Source: Acidobacteria bacterium UBA2999
GTDB lineage: Bacteria > Acidobacteriota > Vicinamibacteria > Vicinamibacterales > UBA2999
Reading direction: 5' to 3'
Assembly (NCBI GenBank): GCA_002346475.1
Contig: DDZV01000050.1
Span: forward strand, 1-32,713
Length of the DNA stretch: 32,713 bases
A program made the translations under genes and the position numbers. Shown in pieces: positions 8,453-16,872 of the stretch (the first letter of the stretch is position 1; each line of letters starts with the position of its first letter). The notes under the pieces are model-generated. The model was not told where the DNA came from, ran no database searches, and saw only the letters and a program-made list of their open reading frames with translations.

Positions 8453-9868
8453 CTACTCCACTGCCCCAAGTGTACGGAGCAATGCAGCTGTGCTATTTCC
8501 TTCAGGACTGGAAGCAAGCATTAAAGGTGTCGCTTCCTCATTGTTTTTTGCATTGATATCAATATCTTTTGTCGCTAAAAATTCAATAACCGTATTCAAT
8601 TTCCGCAAAGCTGCTCCATGTAAAGGCGTGTCTCCCTCGGTTGTAACAGCCTGCATGTCTACACCTAAATTGACAGCCACCTTGACCCCATTAAGAAGAT
8701 TCTTCTCTATGTCAGCTTCATCGACTACAAGGCCCTCAGCATAACGTTTTCTTCCACGGATTGCCGCCATTAACACTGTCGTACCATCGGCCATAACAAA
8801 ACTTGGATCGCTGCCGTTTTCCCCAAGAATCTGCATCATCTCTGGTTCACCAAAGTGAGCTGCTAGCCACAAAGGTGTCGCACCAATGTAATGTCCGCTG
8901 ATCACCCAATCCGCACTTGCTCTACGTGCAGGAGTGCCTTTGCTCAATGGTTCATTTGGGTCTGCACCGCTTTGAAGAAGTGCTTTCAGAAGATTCACAT
9001 CGCCCCTGAGAATCGCTGACTGCAGTGCTGTGTACCCAGCCTCTGCATGATTTGGATCAGCGCCACGATCAAGCAAAAACCTTGCAACCTCTCCATGACC
9101 GCTGTGCGCTGCGACAACCAACGCGCTTACACCCTCTGGGGCTACATCATTTACATCAGCTCCGGCTTCCACAAGAATCTGAGCTGAATCCAAGTCGCCC
9201 ACTCTCGCCGCAAAAAGTAACGGTGTGAACCCTCCCTGGATGATATCAATAACAACCTCACGGCCGAATCCAGCAGTTTCAGTGTTGACACGTCTCGGGC
9301 GTGAATCAGTACGTGCGTGAATGTTTGCGCCGGCATCAATAAGGCTCCGGACAACTGCAGGGTGCCTTTGTGCTACCGCCCACATAAGAGCCGTTTGGTT
9401 CTTGAAATTCTCTGTTGCATCTACCTCAGCACCACTTGCTAAAAGTGCCTCAACAGCGCCAACAGCACCAGCGCGTGCTGCCGTCATCAATGGTGTCTCA
9501 CCAGATAACAATGGTAGATTTGGGTCAGCTCCCGCTTGCAACAAGCTACTGACAACAGGTTCGTTCCCGCTTACAGACCCTACCCAAAGAGGCGTCGCAC
9601 CAAGATCATTAGCATGATCAAGATTAGCTCCTTGCTTAATCAGCAGGTCAACCATTTCTAAGTTTTCTAAATGTGCTGCCCAGTGCAGTGCAGTTGCACC
9701 GTCTCCTTGAGTCGTATTGATATCTGAACCATCTGCTAACAGACTGTTCAGGGTCTTTATATCAGCAGACCGCGCAGCTTCAATAACGGGGTTCTCACTT
9801 GCACTGACGCAGGTAAAGCAAAGCGCCAAGAAGACCGCCACAAGACCAAACTGATTTTTGGCTCTCAC
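8453..9868 (-). CDS. Exported ankyrin repeat protein
   Basis: 471 residues from GTG 9868, chosen because AGGGAGGCGA lies directly upstream and a signal peptide follows at once (FGLVAVFLALCFTCVSA). A longer frame to 9925 would put 19 extra residues before the signal. After the signal come about eleven ankyrin repeats, with the core G-x-T-P/A-L-x-x-A-A and L-x-x-G-A-D-x-N visible many times, for example 'DGATALHWAAHLEN' and 'GADPNHAEAGYTALQSA'. Repeats 5 and 8 contain insertions. Ankyrin arrays bind proteins; with a signal peptide this one should act in the periplasm or outside. Its place beside the DUF1592/DUF1552 pair recurs in environmental genomes as I remember them, which suggests a linked function, though it is on the opposite strand here. 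Confidence 0.9.
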   Translation of the reverse strand: MRAKNQFGLVAVFLALCFTCVSASENPVIEAARSADIKTLNSLLADGSDINTTQGDGATALHWAAHLENLEMVDLLIKQGANLDHANDLGATPLWVGSVSGNEPVVSSLLQAGADPNLPLLSGETPLMTAARAGAVGAVEALLASGAEVDATENFKNQTALMWAVAQRHPAVVRSLIDAGANIHARTDSRPRRVNTETAGFGREVVIDIIQGGFTPLLFAARVGDLDSAQILVEAGADVNDVAPEGVSALVVAAHSGHGEVARFLLDRGADPNHAEAGYTALQSAILRGDVNLLKALLQSGADPNEPLSKGTPARRASADWVISGHYIGATPLWLAAHFGEPEMMQILGENGSDPSFVMADGTTVLMAAIRGRKRYAEGLVVDEADIEKNLLNGVKVAVNLGVDMQAVTTEGDTPLHGAALRKLNTVIEFLATKDIDINAKNNEEATPLMLASSPEGNSTAALLRTLGAVE

Positions 9869-9949
9869 ATCGCCTCCCTTACGAGTATGCAGGGATTCTA
9901 GCATGCACCTCCACATGAAACACATTTTCAGCTCCTAGCTGAATCCCGC

Positions 9950-10393
9950 TTACGAATGGTCAGTGTTGTCAACGAGTAAAATAGACATCCGCTTACCAAG
10001 GACAGATAAAGCTGCTTCTAACTGATCGAGCCTAGAGCCATGGTGAACGTTCAAAAGACGGTCCACTTGCGGTCGGTGCCAGCGGAGCCGACGGGCAAGC
10101 TCTGCGCCACCAACTCCGGCAACTCGCATGGCTTGATAAACCTGGACTTTCGCATCAACCAAGGCAGGTGGTCGGATGACGTGTGTATGTTTAACTGTAA
10201 TCACACCCTTGGATGGCACTGGGATTGGCTTTCGACTTTTAATGCAAGCTCCTAAGGCTTTCGCAAGTACGGCTTTTGCTTGAACGAGAGCATCTTCTTC
10301 GTACTCTCCTTCGGCATGTACATCTGGAAAATCAGGGAACCTACCAATTACGGCACCGCTTTCACTACGATCTAATATGATTGGATATTCCAT
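9950..10393 (-). CDS. HicB-like antitoxin with C-terminal helix-turn-helix, orphan
   Basis: 147 residues from ATG 10393 with GGAGG at 10409-10405. Residues 1 to about 65 are a HicB fold: 'MEYPIILDRSESGAVIGRF' leads into PDFPDVHAEGE, the family's PD-x-P hallmark, and a helix 'EEDALVQAKAVLAKAL'. Residues about 85-140 look like an XRE-type DNA-binding domain (VGGAELARRLRWHRPQVDRLL). In HicAB systems HicB neutralises the HicA RNase and represses its own promoter. No HicA (about 60 residues with a dsRNA-binding fold) is seen in the 168 bases upstream or the 81 bases downstream, so this is either a lone regulator or the remnant of a toxin-antitoxin pair. A good promoter lies just upstream. Confidence 0.85.
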   Translation of the reverse strand: MEYPIILDRSESGAVIGRFPDFPDVHAEGEYEEDALVQAKAVLAKALGACIKSRKPIPVPSKGVITVKHTHVIRPPALVDAKVQVYQAMRVAGVGGAELARRLRWHRPQVDRLLNVHHGSRLDQLEAALSVLGKRMSILLVDNTDHS

Positions 10394-10432
10394 CTACGAC
10401 CAGGCCTCCAGGGAGTAAACAAGACTGTTCTA

Positions 10433-10460
10433 ATTATAACACTTCTGTATTCATTATCAA
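10433..10460 (-). promoter_or_regulatory. Sigma70-like promoter for the HicB-like gene
   Basis: On the minus strand TTGATA (10460-10455) is followed after 16 bases by a perfect TATAAT (10438-10433). Initiation would fall near 10426, leaving a leader of about 33 bases that contains the GGAGG ribosome site at 10409-10405. It is among the best promoter matches seen in the window. HicB proteins commonly autoregulate, so an operator may overlap it, but no dyad was identified. Confidence 0.6.
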
Positions 10461-10561
10461 TATTCTCTAAAAAACTTGAGTAAGAACTGTCACGATCTTA
10501 GTGCTTAAGAGATAATAAGTTATTAGATGCTGTACTTGTTACTCCACCTAAGGAAGACCCC

Positions 10562-12781
10562 ATGCTGAAAAAGATTTCCATTGTCGCCCTACTTGTTAGC
10601 ATAGGGCTCGTTGCACAGGCGCAACAGGACATCCAACAAATCTCGCTTGGTGATTGGCCTGAACTTCGTGGCCCACATCGTGACGGAACCTCTAGCGAAA
10701 CTGAACTACCAGAGTCATGGAGCCTTGACGGCGACCAGTTGCTTTGGCGTGCACCGTTTGGTGGACGATCTTCACCAATTGTTGTCGGTAATCGAGTCTA
10801 TGTCCAAAACCCAGCTGGACGTGGCCCCAACTTGCAAGAACGCGTCATGGCGCTTAACGCTGATACTGGCGACGCAGTATGGGAATATCGCTTTAACGTC
10901 TTTCAAAGCGATGTTCCTCCACATCGAATCTCATGGGCATCGCCAGCAGTTGATACACAAAGTGGCAATATCTATGCGCTCGGTGGCGGAGCACTCCTGG
11001 TTGCGCTTGATAAAAATGGCGCCCTGCTCTGGAAACGTTCGATCGGAGAAGAGTTCGCAGCCTTTACAACTCACGGCGGGCGAACAGCCTCGCCCCTTAT
11101 TGACGGCAACCTCGTAATTGTCAGTGCTGCCGTGTCGAATTGGGGCGAACACGGTATGCGTCGCATACGATACATCGCCCTTGATAAACACACCGGTCAT
11201 ATTGTTTACGTAGCTCAACCGGGTGGTCGTCCATACGACACTTCATACTCCCCTATGACTATTCGAACAATAAACGGCATGCGCTTACTAATCTCCGGAC
11301 TCGGGAACGGTGGTGTTCACGCTATCAAACCACAAACCGGAGAAACCGTCTGGAGCTTTCCAGCGGCCAAGCGCGCAGTAAACACAGGCGTAGTTATTAA
11401 AGGCAATACCGTTTTCATGTCTCATGGTGATGAAAACTTTGACACTGTTGAAATGGGACTTATAGCTGCATTCGACGGTTCTGAATCCGGCACCATTAGC
11501 ACACGTAAATGGTCAACTACTGGTCTTGAGTTTGGAACTTCTTCACCGGTACTGGATGGTGATCGACTGTACCAAATCGATGGAGGCGGAACACTTTACA
11601 GTTTTGACACTGAAACAGGACAGGTGTACTGGACACAACGACTCGGCAATGCGCAACGAGCACCATTAGTAATGGGAGACGGGAAGCTGTACGCAGGAAC
11701 CAACGGAGGAAGCTTCTTCATCATACGGCCTCATCCTGATCGCGCTGAGGTGCTAAGCCAAGTTACGCTTCCAGATAGCACAAACAGTTGCTGTGGATCA
11801 GAAGGCACTCCCGAGCAAATTGTTAGTGGAGCGGCTATCTCAAATGGACGTGTGTTCTTTGTCTCAAGTGATGCTGTCTACGCGATTGGACCAAAAGTTG
11901 CAAAGACTGCGAAAGGTTTGGCAGTTGACGACAAAGTTAGCCCTGGCGAGGGGCCTCCGACATACCTACAAGTAATACCTACTGAATTAACCCTCCTGCC
12001 AGGCGAGCAAGTTGAACTACGTGCCAGGCTTTTTGATAAGAATGGTCGCTTTCTCCGTGAATCTACGCCTGTTTGGACTCTTGAAGGTCTTAAAGGCACG
12101 GTGACAAACCAAACCTTTACCGCTGGGACTGATGCTATTGGACAAGCGGGTCTCATTAAGGCCACGGCTGAAGGACTGACCGGAAGTGCTCGCGCCAGAA
12201 TTTCTCGTCCTCTTTCATGGACGGAGACCTTCGAAAACTACGAAGAAGGCGAAACACCTCCAGGCTGGGCAAATATGGGCGCCGGCCAGTTCGCTGTTAC
12301 AACTCTTGATGGAGAAAAGGTTCTCCACAAGAAGCCAGTCAGTACTCTTTTTAAACGGATCCGCGTATTTACTGGCCCCTTCAACGCAAGCAACTACACG
12401 ATGAAGGCCGACATTCGCGCCCCGGAACGTCGTCGGCAAATGGCAGATGTCGGTATCGTTGCACAAACTTATACGCTCGCCCTGTACGGTACGACACAGC
12501 AACTTAAAATTGAACCATGGGAACCAGAAACAGAACGAACAGTCAAACAGCCATACGCTTGGGAAGCTGATACTTGGCACCGGGTTAAATTACGTGTGCA
12601 GACACAGTCAGACGGCCAAGTCTTAGCGCAAGGTAAAGCCTGGGCGGTAGGACAAGCGGAGCCCTCTGAGTGGATGCTTGAACGGCTTGACCCAGTTGGC
12701 AGTCATGAGGGATCACCAGGCTTCTTCATTGATGCCGAGTTTGGTGCCTACATAGATAACGTACAGGTCACCACAAACTAG
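10562..12781 (+). CDS. Secreted PQQ-like beta-propeller with Ig-like and family-16-type beta-sandwich C-terminus
   Basis: 739 residues from ATG 10562 with AGGAAG just upstream. Signal peptide: MLKKISIVALLVSIGLVAQA. Residues about 30-440 form an eight-bladed-type PQQ/BamB-like propeller opening 'WPELRGPHRDGTSS' with blades such as GDAVWEY and GQVYWTQ. A vicinal Cys pair (NSCCGSEG, about residue 410) recalls the CC of PQQ alcohol dehydrogenases, but it lies late in the propeller and no PQQ ligands are evident, so cofactor binding is unproven. Residues about 470-550 are Ig-like (bacterial Ig), and about 560-739 a beta-sandwich resembling the DUF1080/3-keto-disaccharide hydrolase fold, ending 'GFFIDAEFGAYIDNVQV'. 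This suggests binding or processing of a carbohydrate outside the cell. It is followed 29 bases later by a second propeller gene, probably in the same operon. Confidence 0.85.
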   Translation: MLKKISIVALLVSIGLVAQAQQDIQQISLGDWPELRGPHRDGTSSETELPESWSLDGDQLLWRAPFGGRSSPIVVGNRVYVQNPAGRGPNLQERVMALNADTGDAVWEYRFNVFQSDVPPHRISWASPAVDTQSGNIYALGGGALLVALDKNGALLWKRSIGEEFAAFTTHGGRTASPLIDGNLVIVSAAVSNWGEHGMRRIRYIALDKHTGHIVYVAQPGGRPYDTSYSPMTIRTINGMRLLISGLGNGGVHAIKPQTGETVWSFPAAKRAVNTGVVIKGNTVFMSHGDENFDTVEMGLIAAFDGSESGTISTRKWSTTGLEFGTSSPVLDGDRLYQIDGGGTLYSFDTETGQVYWTQRLGNAQRAPLVMGDGKLYAGTNGGSFFIIRPHPDRAEVLSQVTLPDSTNSCCGSEGTPEQIVSGAAISNGRVFFVSSDAVYAIGPKVAKTAKGLAVDDKVSPGEGPPTYLQVIPTELTLLPGEQVELRARLFDKNGRFLRESTPVWTLEGLKGTVTNQTFTAGTDAIGQAGLIKATAEGLTGSARARISRPLSWTETFENYEEGETPPGWANMGAGQFAVTTLDGEKVLHKKPVSTLFKRIRVFTGPFNASNYTMKADIRAPERRRQMADVGIVAQTYTLALYGTTQQLKIEPWEPETERTVKQPYAWEADTWHRVKLRVQTQSDGQVLAQGKAWAVGQAEPSEWMLERLDPVGSHEGSPGFFIDAEFGAYIDNVQVTTN

Positions 12782-12810
12782 TAACGTCCGATTACAACCG
12801 TGAGGATACC

Positions 12811-14316
12811 GTGACATATATTCGCAATCTCATTCACTCGACCCACCGTAATATTCTTCGGACCGCGACCATCGCAATAGCACTGATGGGTGTCTTTACG
12901 CTGGTCTCTCTATTTTGGTCTTCGCCACTAATTGCATCAGACCCTAATACTGGCGAGTGGCCCATGTGGGGCGGGACACCTGACCGCAATATGGTCTCAA
13001 ACATGAAAGGATTGCCTGGAGACTGGGATGTTAAATCTGGCAAAAATATCAAGTGGACTGCCAGACTAGGTTCTCAGAGCTATGGCAATACGGTAGTGGC
13101 GGGTGGCATGGTCTTTGTTGGAACAAACAACGAGTTGCTTAGAGATCCCAGTCAAGACGGAGATCGGGGTGTCTTAATGGCCTTCGATGAGGAAACTGGG
13201 GAATTTTTATGGCAACACACTCATGAAAAACTTGCCTCTGGCCGTGCTAATGACTGGCCATTTCAAGGCGTCGCCTCTTCCCCACTCGTTGAAGGCAACA
13301 AACTTTACTACGTTAGCAATCGAGGAGTCCTTTGGTGTATTGATATTGAAGGATTCCGCGATGGAGAAAATGATGGCCCGATGACCGACGAAGCCCTGAC
13401 TGGTCCTAATGATGCCGATGGCATCTGGGCTTTTGACATGATGGAAGAGGTAGGCGCTTACCCTCATAACCTTGCAAACTCTTCGCCAGTCATTTTGGGA
13501 GATTTAGTCTATGTCAGCACCTCTAACGGACACGACGAAAGTCACGTTAATGTGCCATCTCCTCGAGCACCGGCAATCATCGCTGTCAATAAGAATAACG
13601 GGGAATTTGTATGGGAACAGAATCACGTCGAAGACCGCATTCTCCACGGGCAGTGGTCGACACCAGCTGCTGGCACTATTGGCGGAGTCACTCAGGTTGT
13701 GATGGGAGAAGGCGATGGCTGGGTAAGAAGTTACGAAGCGCTCACTGGCAAGAAGCTCTGGGAATTTGATACAAACCCAAAAGACTCAGTCTGGCCAAAA
13801 ACCCGTAATGAAATTATTGCAACACCTGTAATTCACGGCGATCGTGTTTATATTGGTAACGGTCAGGATCCCGAACATGGTGAAGGCATAGGTCACATGT
13901 ACGCAATAGATGGTACCAAGCGTGGTGACATTACTGAAACTGGTTTAATTTGGCACTTCGGTGATATTCGACGAACCATCTCAACGGCAGCCGTAGTAGA
14001 TGGCTTAGTGTACATTGCATCTTTTAGCGGTTTCCTGCATTGCTTAGATGCAGATACGGGAGAGGAATACTGGCAGTACGATGCTTTTGCCTCTATCTGG
14101 GGATCACCATTTGTTGTTGATGGCAAAGTGTACCTTGGGGATGAAGATGGTGATGTCGTCATTCTTGAGCACGGGAAAACGATGAACCTATTAACAGAAC
14201 TGAATATGGGGAATTCTGTATATTCGACACCCGTGCCCGCTAATGGCACTCTTTTTCTAAATAACCGTAATCGACTATTTGCACTGGAAGAAGGTGCTCA
14301 CACGCCGCCGAATTGA
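12811..14316 (+). CDS. Exported PQQ-binding-like beta-propeller protein
   Basis: 501 residues from GTG 12811, supported by GAGG at 12801-12804. A hydrophobic segment (about residues 15-38, TIAIALMGVFTLVSLF) serves as signal peptide or N-terminal anchor, then 'GEWPMWGGTPDRNMVS' opens the propeller. Blades show G-x-F-V/L-W and G-K-K-L-W-E-F, e.g. 'ALTGKKLWEFDTN' and 'DADTGEEYWQYD'. It is about as long as a complete eight-blade domain with nothing added. There is no haem motif and no vicinal Cys pair, so it is unlikely to be a quinohaemoprotein dehydrogenase; a scaffold or sensor role is possible. It shares its operon with the larger propeller at 10562, and its stop codon lies inside a hairpin. 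Confidence 0.85.
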   Translation: MTYIRNLIHSTHRNILRTATIAIALMGVFTLVSLFWSSPLIASDPNTGEWPMWGGTPDRNMVSNMKGLPGDWDVKSGKNIKWTARLGSQSYGNTVVAGGMVFVGTNNELLRDPSQDGDRGVLMAFDEETGEFLWQHTHEKLASGRANDWPFQGVASSPLVEGNKLYYVSNRGVLWCIDIEGFRDGENDGPMTDEALTGPNDADGIWAFDMMEEVGAYPHNLANSSPVILGDLVYVSTSNGHDESHVNVPSPRAPAIIAVNKNNGEFVWEQNHVEDRILHGQWSTPAAGTIGGVTQVVMGEGDGWVRSYEALTGKKLWEFDTNPKDSVWPKTRNEIIATPVIHGDRVYIGNGQDPEHGEGIGHMYAIDGTKRGDITETGLIWHFGDIRRTISTAAVVDGLVYIASFSGFLHCLDADTGEEYWQYDAFASIWGSPFVVDGKVYLGDEDGDVVILEHGKTMNLLTELNMGNSVYSTPVPANGTLFLNNRNRLFALEEGAHTPPN

Positions 14317-14325
14317 CAATTCGGC
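14307..14325 (+). terminator. Hairpin spanning the stop codon of the second propeller gene
   Basis: GCCGAATT (14307-14314) pairs exactly with AATTCGGC (14318-14325) around a three-base loop; the stop TGA (14314-14316) is within it. A T-run (ATTTTT) follows at 14341-14346, about 15 bases on, which is far for a classic intrinsic terminator. It separates the propeller pair from the aromatic operon. Confidence 0.5.
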
Positions 14326-14413
14326 CTACTAGCGAGAAACATTTTTCCCTGCTGACAAAAAGACTCAGAAATAAAAACTAGCAGGTTCTACTAACGTTAA
14401 AAAATTTTGGTGA

Positions 14414-15775
14414 ATGACTAACGAACTACGAACCATCCCACTTAGCAACCAGCCGACCATCCCCGTTGCCGACCAGACGGATGTTGGAAGCTACTTTGTT
14501 GCAAACTATCCACCGTTCTCAGTCTGGTCATCTGAAGCTGTCAAACACGACGCAATCCCTGCTCTCGCGCAAAAACCTAAGCCGGGTGTTCCACTAGGCC
14601 TTTATCTACATATTCCGTTCTGTCGAAAGCGCTGCCACTTCTGCTATTTTCGAGTTTACACAGATAAAAACTCACAAGATGTCGGATACTACCTCGATAC
14701 CATTGCACGTGAATGGGAAATGTACAACGAGCTCCCCGCAATTCAGAATAGACCGCTTGATTTCATTTACTTTGGAGGTGGCACACCTTCTTTCCTTTCA
14801 ACCAAACAACTCAAAGGTCTCGTCACAAGACTAACGAACCTCTCATCATGGAATCAGGCTCAAGAGATTGCGTTTGAATGTGAACCTGGCACTCTCACAG
14901 AAAGCAAGATCGCTCTCATTCGTGAACTAGGCGTTACACGTCTAAGCCTTGGCATTGAGAATTTTGATGATCGCATTCTTGAGTTGAACGGACGAGCTCA
15001 CCGATCTCAAGAAATTTCCAGGGCTTATACTTTTGCACGGTCAGTTGGTTTTCCGCAGATCAATATTGATCTTATCGCAGGAATGCTTGGTGAAACTGAG
15101 GAGAACTGGCGCCGCTGTGTTGAAAAAACCATAGACCTTGAACCAGATAGCATAACGATTTACCAGATGGAACTTCCCTTTAACACAACAATTAGCCGAG
15201 ATCTACTCGATGGTGCTGGTCAATTTTCTGAACCTGTTGCAAACTGGACAAAAAAACGACAGTGGGTCTCGGAGGCTTTTGAAGCCCTCGAGCAGGCTGG
15301 CTACTCAGTCGGAAGTGCTTATACAGCAGTTAAAGACCCTTCTAAAACAAAATTCCTCTACCGTGACCGGCTTTGGCAAGGGGCAGACATGGCAGCACTC
15401 GGTGTAGCTTCCTTTGGTCATCTTAATGGAGTACACATCCAGAACTTAGATACTTGGGAAACATATGGTGCAGCAATTGGCAAGAACAAACTCCCCTTAA
15501 GTCGCGCTTACAAGCCAACCCCAGAAGAGCGCCTCATACGTGAACTTGTTTTGCAGTTAAAGCTTGGCACTATCCATCCTAGTTATTTTCTTGACAAGTA
15601 CCATGTCAACATTTTGGAACACTTTTCCAAAGCATTTGAGTCGCTGTCAGCTGCTGGACACTTAAATGCTCTCAATACAGATATTGTTTCTTTGACTCGC
15701 GACGGGTTACTGCAAGTTGATGTGCTGCTACCAAAATTCTTCTTACCTGAACATGCAGATATTCGGTACACCTAA
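14414..15775 (+). CDS. HemN/HemW-like radical SAM enzyme (coproporphyrinogen-III oxidase family protein)
   Basis: 453 residues from ATG 14414 (GGTGA directly upstream, a poor spacing). The iron-sulfur motif is C70-x3-C74-x2-C77 in 'FCRKRCHFCYF'; GGGTP at 121-125 binds SAM, and a HemN C-terminal-type region follows. The fourth Cys of HemN and the 'CPYC' sequence of typical HemW are absent. HemN-like relatives include haem chaperones (HemW) and class C radical SAM methylases or cyclopropanases. As the first gene of an operon for a chorismate-derived aromatic, it is more likely a tailoring enzyme, for example a methyltransferase, than a haem-synthesis enzyme; that is inference. The next gene starts eight bases after its stop. 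No haem genes are nearby. Confidence 0.8.
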   Translation: MTNELRTIPLSNQPTIPVADQTDVGSYFVANYPPFSVWSSEAVKHDAIPALAQKPKPGVPLGLYLHIPFCRKRCHFCYFRVYTDKNSQDVGYYLDTIAREWEMYNELPAIQNRPLDFIYFGGGTPSFLSTKQLKGLVTRLTNLSSWNQAQEIAFECEPGTLTESKIALIRELGVTRLSLGIENFDDRILELNGRAHRSQEISRAYTFARSVGFPQINIDLIAGMLGETEENWRRCVEKTIDLEPDSITIYQMELPFNTTISRDLLDGAGQFSEPVANWTKKRQWVSEAFEALEQAGYSVGSAYTAVKDPSKTKFLYRDRLWQGADMAALGVASFGHLNGVHIQNLDTWETYGAAIGKNKLPLSRAYKPTPEERLIRELVLQLKLGTIHPSYFLDKYHVNILEHFSKAFESLSAAGHLNALNTDIVSLTRDGLLQVDVLLPKFFLPEHADIRYT

Positions 15776-15783
15776 GGCATCCC

Positions 15784-16368
15784 ATGGCTAAATCCAAACA
15801 AACTCGAGCCCTTCGCTCGCCACGTCGTCAGAGCCGTTCAAAAAAAAGCATCCTGTATCCGTTAGACGCCGCATATGAGCAAGCTGGCTTAACAGTTCCA
15901 AAAGCAAAAGAAGTGTCACCTAGGGAAATACCGTTTCCTTATCGCTCCCTGCTTGTGCACGAAAATGATATGACTCTAACTTTAGAGCGCCATTTTGGTG
16001 GACGTGTCGTGCTACGAACGTTATCAGCTGTTCTAAATAAAAACTGGTACATGCGACGGGTCTTATTAGTCCAAGACTACACTGGTCGACCAGTTGAAAT
16101 GGGTGCTATTCGTCTTCGTCTTGAAGCATTCACCACACGTGTTCGTGCACAGATTGAGCGTAACCAAATCCCACTTGGAAGAATCCTCAGAGATAGCGAT
16201 GTAGATTTCAAAAGCCAACCGCGGGCATTTCTATCACTTGAACCTAATTCAGAAATGATGGGAGTCTTCTGGATGCGAGAAGCACGAACCCTTTATGGAC
16301 GACAAACTGAGCTCTACAAATCTGGAAACAAAATCGGTGATATTGTTGAAATTCTACCGCTCGTGTAA
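15784..16368 (+). CDS. UbiC-like chorismate pyruvate-lyase family protein
   Basis: 194 residues from ATG 15784 with AAGG seven bases upstream. From about residue 54 it aligns by eye with E. coli UbiC: 'NDMTLTLERHFGGRV' (61-75) matches the N-terminal strand, 'WYMRRVLL' (88-95) the strand carrying the active-site Arg, 'IPLGRIL' (129-135) the PLGRYLF element, and 'YGRQTELYKSGNKIGDIVEILP' -type C-terminus (WGRRSRLRLSG... in UbiC) places E189 where the catalytic Glu lies. UbiC converts chorismate to 4-hydroxybenzoate plus pyruvate, so this is the probable entry step of the operon. It is about 30 residues longer than UbiC because of a very basic N-terminal tail (residues 2-21). No UbiA prenyltransferase is nearby, which argues against a ubiquinone role. 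Confidence 0.75.
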   Translation: MAKSKQTRALRSPRRQSRSKKSILYPLDAAYEQAGLTVPKAKEVSPREIPFPYRSLLVHENDMTLTLERHFGGRVVLRTLSAVLNKNWYMRRVLLVQDYTGRPVEMGAIRLRLEAFTTRVRAQIERNQIPLGRILRDSDVDFKSQPRAFLSLEPNSEMMGVFWMREARTLYGRQTELYKSGNKIGDIVEILPLV

Positions 16369-16443
16369 TAAAAAATTTGAACAGTTCTCACATGCCAGAC
16401 ACCTTTACGGATTTTCTAAGTACTTCTGGCAGAGGAGCAAGCA

Positions 16444-16872
16444 TTGCCAAGCGAGTATCGACTGAAGCGTCGCGTACAATTCTACGAAACAGATGCTGCA
16501 GGAATCGTACACTTCAGCTGGTATTTAAGATATCTAGAAGAAGCTGAACATGCTCTCTGGAGAAAGGCTGGACTCAGCATCGCATCGCCAGATGCAACTA
16601 TCGGGTGGCCTCGAGTATCCGTGACTTTCGAATACAAACACCCTCTTTGTTTTGAAGATGAGTTTGAAGTTCACTTACGAGTTGTGGAGCTAACAAATAA
16701 AACAATTCGGTATAGTTGTGACCTCGTAATGGGAAAAATATCAGTTGCAACAGGCTCAATGACGACCGCGTGCGTACAGAAAGGCCCTGACAAATCTATT
16801 AAAGCTATTCAAATTCCTAAAGATATTTCAAATCTGTTTCAGGTTTGGACTTCTGCTTCAACAACACAGTGA
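16444..16872 (+). CDS. 4-hydroxybenzoyl-CoA thioesterase family (4HBT) acyl-CoA thioesterase
   Basis: 142 residues starting at TTG 16444; the start is decided by AGAGGAG at 16431-16437, six bases upstream. The hotdog-fold hallmark 'YETDAAGIVHFSWYLRYLEEAEH' -region is present: D17-x-x-G-I-V-H23-x-x-x-Y, with D17 at the position of the catalytic Asp of the Pseudomonas 4-hydroxybenzoyl-CoA thioesterase class. Such enzymes hydrolyse aromatic or short acyl-CoA thioesters in the cytoplasm. Next to a chorismate lyase and a CoA ligase, an aroyl-CoA product is plausible, though YbgC-like enzymes also act on other acyl-CoAs. It overlaps the next gene by four bases (GTGA), implying translational coupling. 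Confidence 0.85.
   Translation: MPSEYRLKRRVQFYETDAAGIVHFSWYLRYLEEAEHALWRKAGLSIASPDATIGWPRVSVTFEYKHPLCFEDEFEVHLRVVELTNKTIRYSCDLVMGKISVATGSMTTACVQKGPDKSIKAIQIPKDISNLFQVWTSASTTQ

Noticed and set aside
10394..10561. Possible hicA toxin gene upstream of the HicB-like gene
   Set aside because: The AT-rich stretch has many stops on both strands and is too short for an intact HicA.
11785..11800. Vicinal Cys pair as proof of a PQQ alcohol dehydrogenase
   Set aside because: The pair is late in the propeller and the other metal and PQQ ligands of such enzymes are not recognisable.
14313..14318. Perfect TTGACA -35 box before the radical SAM operon
   Set aside because: It lies inside the stop-codon hairpin and no acceptable -10 follows at 16-18 bases (GAAACA/AAACAT).
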